A stretch of 64,000 nucleotides of DNA from an uncultured Rhodospirillaceae bacterium (lineage in GTDB: Bacteria > Pseudomonadota > Alphaproteobacteria > Rhodospirillales > Rhodospirillaceae): the NCBI GenBank assembly GCA_943787205.1, contig CALSLN010000010.1, positions 62,001 through 126,000 of the forward strand, read 5' to 3'. The first letter of the stretch is position 1. Each line of letters begins with the position of its first letter. This document shows positions 13,659 to 21,518 of the stretch, one piece after another. The notes beneath the pieces were generated by a model. That model was not told where the DNA came from, ran no database searches, and saw nothing but the letters and a program-made list of their open reading frames with translations. A program made the position numbers and the translations under genes.

Positions 13659-14246
13659 ATGGTCGTGGCCCGTCCTGTCATCCCTGGCGCTACAGGTGAA
13701 CTCTGGATTGGTGGTGCTGGTGTTGGTCTTGGCTACCTTGGATTGCCAGAACAGACTGCTAAGAGTTTTGTAAAAGCTCCAACTGGCAGTCCTGCTGGTG
13801 ACGAGGTTATGTATCGCTCTGGTGACGTTGTTCGAGTCATGGGTGATGGTCGCCTGCGATTTATTGGCAGAGAAGACCGACAAAGTTAAGATTCGTGGTG
13901 TGCGGATCGAGTTGGATGAAGTTGAGGCAGCTTTACTGTCCGTGACCGGCGTTGATTATGCGGCCGTCAAGGTTGTCAAGGGGCCCGGCAACCTCCCTGT
14001 TACTTGCTGCGTGGGCTTCCGGACCGATGATACAAGATGAACGGATTCTTAGGGCAGAGCTCGGCCACACAGTTGCCCGAGGCAATGATGCCCGCACATT
14101 TTTCGCTGGTTAAAGACATGCCAATGACGGCAACAGGAAAGATTGATCGTCAGGCTTTGCCAGATCCGGTTTTGGGAATGGCCGCGCTATCAGGTGAACT
14201 CCCCAGTCGGCCCAGTCGAAGAAGCGATCGCGGCTGCTATGGCTGA
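13659..14246 (+). CDS. NRPS 2, fourth part: C-terminal subdomain of last A domain (several frameshifts)
   Basis: Three frames must be joined to read the A subdomain: GELWIGGAGVGLGYLG, RSGDVVRVMGDGRLRF, VKIRGVRIELDEVEAAL, then LPEAMMPAHFSLV and MTATGKIDRQALP. Breaks are one extra A at 13882-13884, one extra A at 14034-14035, one extra base near 14063-14066 and one extra C in 14201-14204. Each correction restores a family motif, so this is continuous coding sequence of NRPS 2 and not a set of small genes. Confidence 0.82.
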
Positions 14247-15102
14247 AGTCTTAGAACTGTCCGGCCCGGTGTCACGGAATGCTGACTTTTTCACGTCAGG
14301 TGGGCATTCCTTACTGGCGGTCAAGTTTTCCGCTATTTTGAGCGAGCGACTTGATCAACCGGTCCCCCTGCCTTTGCTGTTTACGCACCCGAGCCCGGTC
14401 GGTTTGGCACAGGCGTTGGCGGACCTGGAAAACCAAGCTCCATGTACCCTGCGCACCCTGCGTAATGGGGGCGGCGCCACGATTTACTTTATGCACGGCC
14501 TGGACGGAACCTGCCAAGCTTACGCTGACATTGCCGATGTCTGGCCTGAAAATCGACATATCGTTGCTGTTGAACAAGCCAAAAAATACAAAACCCTTAA
14601 CTTGCTTGCTGAAGCCTATGCATCTGTGATCATGGCTGATGCACAGTCGAATGACATGGTTCACCTTGTTGGTTGGTCGATGGGTGCATCGGTCGCTGCA
14701 GCGGTGGCCCAGGCGTTGAATCATAAACATCGTGCCGCCCGCGTTGTCCTCATTGATTCAGCACCGCCGGATGTTGAGCACGACACCGTTGAAGAAGCCG
14801 AAATCGTTCAGGCTGTGCAAGACCTGGGTGGTGATGCAGGGTTTGAAGAGCAGGTGCGCTCAAATGTTCACTTGTTGTCGACGACAGCCTTTGGTCATAT
14901 ACCCTCTGTCGCGGCAGTCATCCGTGCGTCAGGCACCAAACGGCGGATTAGAACAAAGGACTTGGGATGGTCTGCTCACTTTGAACAAGTGATCACGTCT
15001 GAGTTTCAGGGAACACATCATACAATTTTGCACAATAATCCCCGGGGTATGGCTGACATGGCCGACGATCTGATGCGTAAAATCTCTAGCTTGGAGGGAT
15101 GA
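14143..15102 (+). CDS. NRPS 2, last part: PCP and terminal thioesterase
   Basis: Coding reads properly from about 14205. A carrier protein carries [13 protein letters not shown] (about 14287-14325), and a type I thioesterase follows from about 14440. The thioesterase shows an oxyanion-type HGLDG motif and the nucleophile elbow GWSMG at 14671-14685; a likely catalytic His lies in the GTHHT segment near the end. It should release, and possibly cyclise, the finished peptide, making this the last module. It ends one base before the oxygenase gene. Confidence 0.9.
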   Translation: MIVRLCQIRFWEWPRYQVNSPVGPVEEAIAAAMAEVLELSGPVSRNADFFTSGGHSLLAVKFSAILSERLDQPVPLPLLFTHPSPVGLAQALADLENQAPCTLRTLRNGGGATIYFMHGLDGTCQAYADIADVWPENRHIVAVEQAKKYKTLNLLAEAYASVIMADAQSNDMVHLVGWSMGASVAAAVAQALNHKHRAARVVLIDSAPPDVEHDTVEEAEIVQAVQDLGGDAGFEEQVRSNVHLLSTTAFGHIPSVAAVIRASGTKRRIRTKDLGWSAHFEQVITSEFQGTHHTILHNNPRGMADMADDLMRKISSLEG

Positions 15103-15103
15103 G

Positions 15104-16089
15104 GTGAGCGACCTGAACGTTTGCTCCGTATTTTCTGATCGTGAGTTCGCGGCGCTGATAGAGGCCGAACATCCTGAAATCGACCTTGCAATATGGGTGA
15201 GTGAGAATCGGGATGCACTTGAGCGCCTAACCACAGATTATCCAGTGCTGTTGTTTCGAGGGTTCAAAGTCGCGAATGATGGTGACTTTGTTCGTGTCCG
15301 ACAGTCACTGATACCAACGCCTGCGGAGTATCTCTATCGTTCCACTCCGCGCAGTCACGTGGACAGCGGTGTGATGACTGCAACCGAATATCCCGCTAAC
15401 CAGGAAATTCTGCAGCACTGCGAAAATGCCTATCAGGCGCGACTGGCCAATGCGTTTGTTATTCTGTTGTTTGGTTCCAGCACAAATTGGAGGTCAAACG
15501 TCGCTGTCAGACGTATCGAGAGTGACGCAGCGCCTCGGCCCGGAGGTTGTAAAAGTGTTCGGCAATCTCGGCATTTGCTACATTCGCAATTATCAAGAGG
15601 GGTTTGATCTCGATTGGCGGGTTGTTTTCCAAACGGAAAGCCGTGATGTGGTTGAAGCCTTTTGCAAGGCCAATGAAATCACTTACGAATGGTTAGACGG
15701 TAGTAGCCTCAGAACGCGTCAGGTTTGTCAGGGTGTTGCCAATCATCCGGCGACAGGGGAGCAGTTGTGGTTCAATCAAGCCCATCTGTTCCATCCGTCT
15801 GCCTTAGGGGATGAAGTGATGCAGGACATGTTGGATATTTTTGGTGCAGATGGTCTGCCGCGCCACTCACAGTTCGGAGACGGCACAGCGATTTCACCTG
15901 ATATGCTTGCGTGTGTGCGTGAAGCATTCGCAGCTGAGGCACGCTCCTTTGATTGGCAGGCTGGTGACGTCATGATTGTCGACAATATGCGAGCGGCTAC
16001 ACGGTCGCCAGCCCTATTCTGGCGATAGACGCGTTCTTGTCTCCATGGGGGCTTATGTACTCCGAAATGCTTTAAAAGTTGGAGGATAG
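15104..16089 (+). CDS. TauD/SyrP-like Fe(II)/2-oxoglutarate dioxygenase (two frameshifts)
   Basis: Non-haem iron oxygenase of the TauD/TfdA family, subgroup found in NRPS clusters (SyrP-like, beta-hydroxylation of carrier-bound amino acids). The GTG start at 15104 follows the NRPS stop directly. Visible motifs are YRSTPRSHV, the metal-binding HxE in QHCENAY, and WFNQAHLFH. After correction, HGRQPYSGDRRVLVSMG supplies the distal iron His and the 2-oxoglutarate Arg. Frame breaks are an extra G at 15436-15437 (restores YQRDWPMRL) and an extra A near 15998 (restores the His). With both corrected the gene ends at TAG 16087-16089. Hydroxylation of the Asn or Phe residue is a reasonable inference only. 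Confidence 0.85.
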
Positions 16090-16109
16090 TTAATAATGCG
16101 GGTTGCCCT
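16081..16109 (+). repeat. Short direct repeat at the radical SAM gene start, copy 1
   Basis: The block GGAGGATAGTTAATAATGCG and the following bases recur at 16152-16180 with few changes (GGAGG becomes GGGGG). Each copy holds a ribosome-binding site, TAATA and an ATG reading MRVAL. The spacing of the two copies is 71 bases. Confidence 0.85.
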
Positions 16110-16164
16110 AATGCCTATAGGCCTTATGTACGCTAAGACGATTCAAATGCTGGGGGATAGTTAA
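16096..16164 (+). CDS. 22-codon small ORF ahead of the radical SAM gene
   Basis: ATG at 16096 is preceded by a good GGAGG (16081-16085) and reads MRVALMPIGLMYAKTIQ and five more residues to TAA at 16162-16164. The first five residues equal the start of the radical SAM protein, so the simplest explanation is a partial tandem duplication of that gene's start. It could still be translated, as a leader-type peptide or upstream ORF. The Met-rich, Cys-free sequence resembles no precursor family I know. Confidence 0.35.
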   Translation: MRVALMPIGLMYAKTIQMLGDS

Positions 16165-16180
16165 TAATGCGGGTTGCTCT
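16152..16180 (+). repeat. Short direct repeat at the radical SAM gene start, copy 2
   Basis: Second copy of the ribosome-binding-site/start block. It supplies the start ATG (16167) of the radical SAM gene, whose N-terminus MRVALVNMPF matches its family. Its Shine-Dalgarno is the altered GGGGG form. Confidence 0.85.
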
Positions 16181-18140
16181 TGTGAACATGCCGTTCTCGT
16201 CACTGCAAATTCCTTCTATCGCCCTCCATCAGATTGAGTCGGTGATTGCTGAATCCTTCAAAGGCGAGGTGGATACCAGCGTTCACTACCTCAATCATGA
16301 TTTCGGCGCACATGTTGGGCCGGATACATATGCTTGGATATCTGAGAGTCTCGCAGGGCATACCAGTGGGTTTGGTGAATGGCTGTTTCGAGCGGCTGCT
16401 TTTGAAGAAGAAACCGACAATACAGACACGTATTTCCGTCGTTACGCTCAGCACTTTGGGCCAGAACAGATTGAACGCTATCACAACAAGTTGGCGCCAG
16501 TTCGAGCTAGAATGCCTGAAATTCTCGATGAGCTGATCGACCTTCATGGCCTCGCTGAGGCTGACATTGTCGGCATTACCTCAATGTTTTTTCAAAATGT
16601 ACCGAGTTTTTGCTCTTGCTCGTCGTTTGAAAAAGAAGCGACCAGACATCACAGTCATCATGGGTGGCGCTAACTGTGAGGGGAACATGGGGATCGAGAT
16701 GGTCAACCATGTCCCGTGGCTCGATTTCGTGTTTTCCGGTCATGCGCTTATCAGTTTCCCTGAATTTTTATCCCGCCTACGGGCTGGCGATGTTGATGGC
16801 TTGCACCAGATTGATGGTATTTTCAGTAGGGTAAATACCTGTTCAATCGAGTCTCTTGACCCGTCAAAGAAGCCTTCCGTCCCTGGCCAGGCTGTTCCAG
16901 AACCTCACCTTTCTGGCATTTCCTGGATTGCGCCGGTGCGCCCACTCAATGAGGCAGTCCCTCTGGACTATGATCTATATTTGGACTCCTATGACGCAAA
17001 GTTTGGCGACCATCGGGCGCGACGAGATCGAGCTTCTGTTTGAAACGTCGCGGGGATGTTGGTGGGGTGCTAAGGCGCATTGTACCTTTTGCGGACTTAA
17101 CGGGGCTACGATGACGTTTCGTGAAATGGGAATCGCATCTGCCCGGCGCACCATAGAGGAGATTGTCGAGCGTTACTCTGGTCGTGTGTCTCGGTTCGCC
17201 AGCGTGGACAATATTATACCGGAGTCCTACGTTTCTGATTTGCTGCCAGAGTTAAATATTCCAGGACCATGTGACCCTTTTTTATGAAGTCAGAGGCAAC
17301 CTCGACCGCGAGCAGATCGCTGTCTTGGCTCGTGCTCGAGTTGTGGAAATTCAGCCAGGCATTGAGTCAGTTTCTACTGGAACGCTCAAGTTAATGCGTA
17401 AAGGCACGACCGCCTTCAACAACATTCGGTTTCTCGCCGATTGCGCTGCCGCGGGTGTGAAGCCGATTTGGAATCTGTTAGTGGGCTTTCCGGGCGAGCC
17501 TGCCGAAACATACGAGATGTATCGGCGGAATTTACCTATGCTGATGCACCTGCCGCCGCCATCTGGTGTTTTCCCAGTGCGTTTTGATCGGTTTAGCCCA
17601 TATTTTAAAGAGTCCGAAGAGTATAGCCTCGACCTTAAGCCGCTTGACTACCACGACCTTATCTATCCTTTCAGTGATGAAGTGCGGTCCAACATGGCCT
17701 ACTATTTTCGTGATCGAAACATAGACGCGCCGTATCAGCGCGATCTCGCGGGGCACTTGGCACACTTACGAGACAGCATCACCCGCTGGCGCGCAGGATG
17801 GGAAGGCGAGGCCACTGCGCCGCGCCTTAGGTTGGTTCGGGATGACCTCGGCTGGGTGGTCGAAGACAGTCGCTTAGGTCATATGGTTGAGCATGAGATC
17901 GAAGATGATGATGTGGCTTTGCTGCGTGAAGCTGAAACCGTTGTGCCGGTGGAGCGATTGCGCCAAAAGTATGGTGAGAGCTACGATCTTTTGATTGAAC
18001 TCGGCTTACTTTTTGAGGAGCGAGGCAGAGCAATGTCTTTGGTGTTCGAAGGGTTAAGACATGATCTCGATACTGGCATCCACAGCTTTAAAGGGGCGAA
18101 AGGGCGCGCCGAGGCGGCCTCTCTGGGTCTCAGCTTCTAA
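16167..18140 (+). CDS. B12-type radical SAM enzyme, RiPP-maturation (TIGR03975-like) family; three frameshifts
   Basis: With frames joined this is a protein of about 655 residues. The N-terminal part (MRVALVNMPF; IMGGANCEGNMG) is the cobalamin-binding-like Rossmann region. The catalytic part has ETSRGCWWGAKAHCTFCGLNG, the C-x7-C-x2-C [4Fe-4S] motif and flanks I associate with RiPP-maturation radical SAM protein 1, and then RFASVDNIIPESY. Such enzymes are usually C-methyltransferases acting on ribosomal peptides; here it sits inside an NRPS operon. Frame breaks: extra T in 16607-16611, extra G at 17005-17006, one extra base near 17262-17270. It is followed two bases later by the phosphopantetheinyl transferase. 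Substrate unknown; C-methylation of an NRPS-bound or released peptide is inference. Confidence 0.86.
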
Positions 18141-18142
18141 CC

Positions 18143-18706
18143 ATGACTGTTGAGTACGCGGTTGTGGCGCCTGGCGAAGTCACGCCACAGCCGATGAGTG
18201 ATGCGCTGTTATCCGGTCGACCTGAAACTTACGAACGCATGGCGGCTTACGGTCTACTTGCTCAACTACTAGGTAAAATCCAGGATGATCTGTCCATAGA
18301 GGGGCTCATTAAAGACGAGCAAGGGCGGCCCTATTTCCCCCAATATCCGAGTCTGTGGCTTTCCGTTGCTCATACGCAAGGCGCGGTGGCAGCAGCGGTT
18401 TCTTCTACCGGCCGGATCGGTATCGATGTCGAAGCACCTGTTAGTTACGATCCAGACGTTGGCGAAATGACACTGACATCTGAGCAACGTGCTGCTATTG
18501 AAAGCGCGCCCAATCCGGCAAGCGCTTTTTTACGGATGTGGACGCGTAAAGAGGCTATTGGTAAGGCCTTAGGTGTTGGCATTACAGAGACTGTATTGTC
18601 TAGCTCCGCAGAACAGTCCACCCTCAGAGTGCAAGGCGTTCATTTAGCGCTAAGCGACCTTACTGCACCCAACGGCTGTTTTGCAGCGTTGGCAGTAGGA
18701 ATCTGA
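18143..18706 (+). CDS. Sfp-type 4'-phosphopantetheinyl transferase
   Basis: Transfers the 4'-phosphopantetheine arm from CoA to the PCP serines, activating the synthetases. At 187 residues it is short for the Sfp group but carries the hallmarks: LSVAHTQGAVAAAV, the magnesium-binding GIDVE, and WTRKEAIGKALG (the WxxKEA motif). It is the last gene of the peptide operon, starting two bases after the radical SAM stop. The frame is intact. Confidence 0.93.
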   Translation: MTVEYAVVAPGEVTPQPMSDALLSGRPETYERMAAYGLLAQLLGKIQDDLSIEGLIKDEQGRPYFPQYPSLWLSVAHTQGAVAAAVSSTGRIGIDVEAPVSYDPDVGEMTLTSEQRAAIESAPNPASAFLRMWTRKEAIGKALGVGITETVLSSSAEQSTLRVQGVHLALSDLTAPNGCFAALAVGI

Positions 18707-18854
18707 TCGAGATCGTCACATGAATAGCCGCTCTACTTTGGCAGGCTGTTTGGTACCCTTGTGTAGCTCGCGTTCAACCTTGTTTGAAATTATTTATAAC
18801 CACACCTCATCCAGGTGTAGACAACGCTGGTAGCGCCCTCCCGCAACCAAATTG

Positions 18855-18890
18855 CCCCGTTAGGTCAATGACTTAGCGGGGTTTTCTTTT
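18855..18890 (+). terminator. Intrinsic terminator of the NRPS operon
   Basis: Ten-base-pair stem (CCCCGTTAGG with CTTAGCGGGG, including G-U pairs), seven-base loop TCAATGA, then TTTTCTTTT. It lies 150 bases after the phosphopantetheinyl transferase. A smaller hairpin without a T tract (ACACCT/AGGTGT, 18802-18818) precedes it. I see nothing coding in 18707-18977. Confidence 0.85.
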
Positions 18891-18977
18891 GTCTGCGAGA
18901 AAGTGAAAAGCGTTTTAGCTGCCAATCGTGGGCGCTGCATTCAAGGGTAACCCATTGTTGTGAGCGGCAGTCAGGCT

Positions 18978-20120
18978 TCAGAAGAAAACACCCTGGAGGG
19001 CGGGGAGCGAATACATGATCGGCTTCATCCACTGGAATTGCCGAAAGGTGGTGTAAAATAGCTGGCCCGGTCGTGTTTCCAAGTTGAGAGTATACAAAGG
19101 CCTACCCATATAGGCCCACTGTAACGTCTGGTCTCCTCGTTCAAGGACAGACCAGCTACCAACGGGCGCTGTTTTTGAAGGGGCGGGTACCGCCGTCCAA
19201 TACTTATCCAAGCAAGCCTCATCGCATTGATTGCCACCCATGCGCGTTTGTTCCAGCCCATTCCGATCTTCGTAAAGAGTATACAAGGTCATGCCGTTTG
19301 AATCGGCGTACAGAGGCCCGCCATCAGAGCCAACAACTTTAACCCAGTCTGGCATAGGCGGGGCAGGTTCCAGGAGCATGGAGCTCCATAAACCGTCAAC
19401 GCCATCTCCATTCAAATCGCCCCGTTCAGAATCACCAGAGAAGAGAAATAAAGGTTTGTCTTGATAAGCCCATTGGTAGATGCCGTCTGCTCTGGCATGG
19501 ACTGAGAAATCACCATAATTGGTTGCAGCCCAGGGCGCTTTCGCAGGCACCCAGGTCTCCAGACACGTATTATCGCACTCAATGGCGGCAGAGCCCTCGT
19601 CGCTGTTGTTGACGTAAAGCGTCAGGCCGTCAGATGAGGCAAGCACATGTCCAAGAACTGTAGACGTGACGGATAACTCTGGTGGCGTCTTAATCGTCTC
19701 AAAAGCGATAATCCACCCTTGGCCCTGGCCATAATCTGCACCTTTATGGCTATCCATCTGGGATCTGTACAAGGGCATTCCCTGAAAAGCCCATTGCTGA
19801 GCGCCGTCGTCACGTTCGATCAATGTCCAGTTGCTAGGAATTTGAGCGGGTATGTCTGTGGCTAAAAGAGGGGGGTGCTTAACCGCACAGTCGTCATTGC
19901 ATGTAGACGTCCCTGGTTCTCTTAAATCGTTCTCGAACTGATACAGCGTCATACCTTGTGTGTCTGTTAGTCTTGTCCCATGGCCAAATTGACTGGTTGT
20001 GACGCCGTCAGGATAAGGCGTCGCACCAATGCCAGCGTTGGGAGTAATTGCCAAAATGCCAACAGCACAAACACCATAGAGCGCGTAGCGCGACGCGCGA
20101 TGTGACAAACGTGAGGTCAT
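18978..20120 (-). CDS. Exported PF03640 (COG4315-type) repeat protein
   Basis: A 380-residue protein with an N-terminal signal segment (GVCAVGILAITPNAGIGA). It contains three units of the secreted repeat of unknown function (PF03640): each has a G-(M/L)-T-L-Y core, a CN(D/T)xC-like or CDEAC cysteine pair, and a following W-x-x-x-x-x-x-x-Q-WA(Y/F)xGxPL(Y/F) half. Units begin near residues 52, 163 and 273. The family is extracytoplasmic with no established reaction. It lies 14 bases downstream of the DUF1552 gene on the same strand, so co-transcription is likely. Confidence 0.85.
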   Translation of the reverse strand: MTSRLSHRASRYALYGVCAVGILAITPNAGIGATPYPDGVTTSQFGHGTRLTDTQGMTLYQFENDLREPGTSTCNDDCAVKHPPLLATDIPAQIPSNWTLIERDDGAQQWAFQGMPLYRSQMDSHKGADYGQGQGWIIAFETIKTPPELSVTSTVLGHVLASSDGLTLYVNNSDEGSAAIECDNTCLETWVPAKAPWAATNYGDFSVHARADGIYQWAYQDKPLFLFSGDSERGDLNGDGVDGLWSSMLLEPAPPMPDWVKVVGSDGGPLYADSNGMTLYTLYEDRNGLEQTRMGGNQCDEACLDKYWTAVPAPSKTAPVGSWSVLERGDQTLQWAYMGRPLYTLNLETRPGQLFYTTFRQFQWMKPIMYSLPALQGVFF

Positions 20121-20134
20121 AAAACTGCTCTGTC

Positions 20135-21512
20135 CTAAGCGAGGATGTCGCTAATTACTTTTGACGTCTCTAGGGATCGCGTACCCCAGCTTTCATTCGA
20201 CACACCCATTATTTCCATGGCGGTCAAACCAACGCGGGTTGTCGGCGAACCATTGCCGTTGACGTATAGGCCCGTTTTGATGCGGCCGCCGGCTCGTCCT
20301 ACAGTCATGAAGGGGACTTCATCAATAGAATGGGTTCTCAGCGTCACCGGTTTCACTTCCGGCAATTAACAGGGTGTTGTCGAGTAGCGTTCCGTCTCCC
20401 TCTCGGATCGATGCAAAAACATCAATGAATGTCGCGAGGGAATCCATGCTGCGTGTATTGAACCAGGATGTCTGAGGCTGGAGACCGAGTTCCGGGTCTA
20501 CCCGTTCTTCGTGGGATAGGCTGTGGTGAGTGAGGCTTTCCCCCGCTTTACGAAGGCTTGAGCCGGAGTTGCTAAAGGTTACATTGAAGACACTTGTTTG
20601 ATTGCAGGCCACCGCCATCGCCAACATGCGTGCGAAGGTCTCGTGTGTTGATTGGACTTGCGCTATTTCCACACCTGCTGTGCCGCCGACCAAGTCGCTC
20701 ACCTCAGGAGGAGGGATGATGTGGCACGCTTCATTGGGGGCGGGCTTTTGTAATTGTACTTCGAGCTGATTTTCGATTTCACGGATCGATGTGAAGTATT
20801 CGTCCAATTGAGCCCTGTCAGCGGCGCCAATCTGTTTCATGAACTGCTGCCGTTCTTCTTTGACTGCAGATAGAACGCTTTGTCTGACGATGACGCGAGG
20901 GTCCGGCGTGAAGTCCGCTTTGTTTGGATCCACGAAATCGGAGCCAAAGAGGCGCATGTACAGTGTCGTCGGTGAAATTTCAGCCGCGGTTCGGGTGTAC
21001 GTGCCACGAGCGGAATAGCTATCGTTCGGATTATTCGTGCACGAAATATCGATCGTCTTTAGGCGGTTCTTGTTCCCAATCTTATCGGCGATCAGCAAGT
21101 CAAAGGTTGTTGCTGGAATTTCTTTGTCTTTGTCTGGTGCGGAACCTGTCCGTGATGCAATCCAACCGCTTTCATGGGGATAGTTAGAGCGGCCATCCAG
21201 GGGCATGTTGAATTTACCAAGGAAATTGATGACGTCTTTATGGCGGTTCAGAGCCGCAGGTTCGCCTAAAAAATTAATGCCCGGGCTCGTGGCTGGCTTT
21301 TCCTCAACGCCATGGCCAGGTGTGTGCCCCAGGCCCCAGAACCAGGTCCCGAAACGAACCGGCAGCGGGGCTCCAGCAGCCATCGCTGTGCCAGAGTCGT
21401 TTAACATGCAGTCGAGGAAAGGCAGGCTTACTGTGACGGCTGATCCGGCAACGGCGCCTCTGAGCAGAGAGCGGCGGCTCATGTTATGTGTGCTGCGAAT
21501 TCTCATGGTCAC
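20135..21512 (-). CDS. DUF1552 family exported protein (one frameshift)
   Basis: The N-terminus has a twin-arginine signal (SRRSLLRGAVAGSAVTVSLPF), followed by the DUF1552 body (FGTWFWGLGHTPG, SLPFLDCML, LTHHSLSHE), a family found beside DUF1592/DUF1588 proteins in planctomycetes, myxobacteria and some proteobacteria. The frame breaks near 20340-20350; joining the +1 frame gives the expected end (VGRAGGRIKTGLYVNGNG ... MGVSNESWGTRS) and stop at 20135. Function unknown; related to the DUF1501 sulfatase-like group. Six bases separate it from the upstream lipoprotein gene, forming an operon. Confidence 0.85.
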
Positions 21513-21518
21513 AGTCCT

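Noticed and set aside
13257..14246. Four to five separate small genes.
   Set aside because: Each piece is a consecutive part of one A domain joined by single-base frame breaks.
15426..16028. A second oxygenase gene starting at an internal ATG.
   Set aside because: It is the frameshifted continuation of the TauD-like gene; YQRDWPMRL is restored by removing one G.
16096..16164. RiPP precursor for the radical SAM enzyme.
   Set aside because: Its first residues copy the radical SAM start, and it has no leader-like length or core; kept only as a low-confidence ORF.
18781..18890. The stretch ending CTCCCGCAACCA before the terminator looked like a tRNA or tmRNA 3' end, hence an integration site.
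   Set aside because: No T-arm consensus (GTTCRA) and no matching acceptor stem could be found, so I call only the hairpins.
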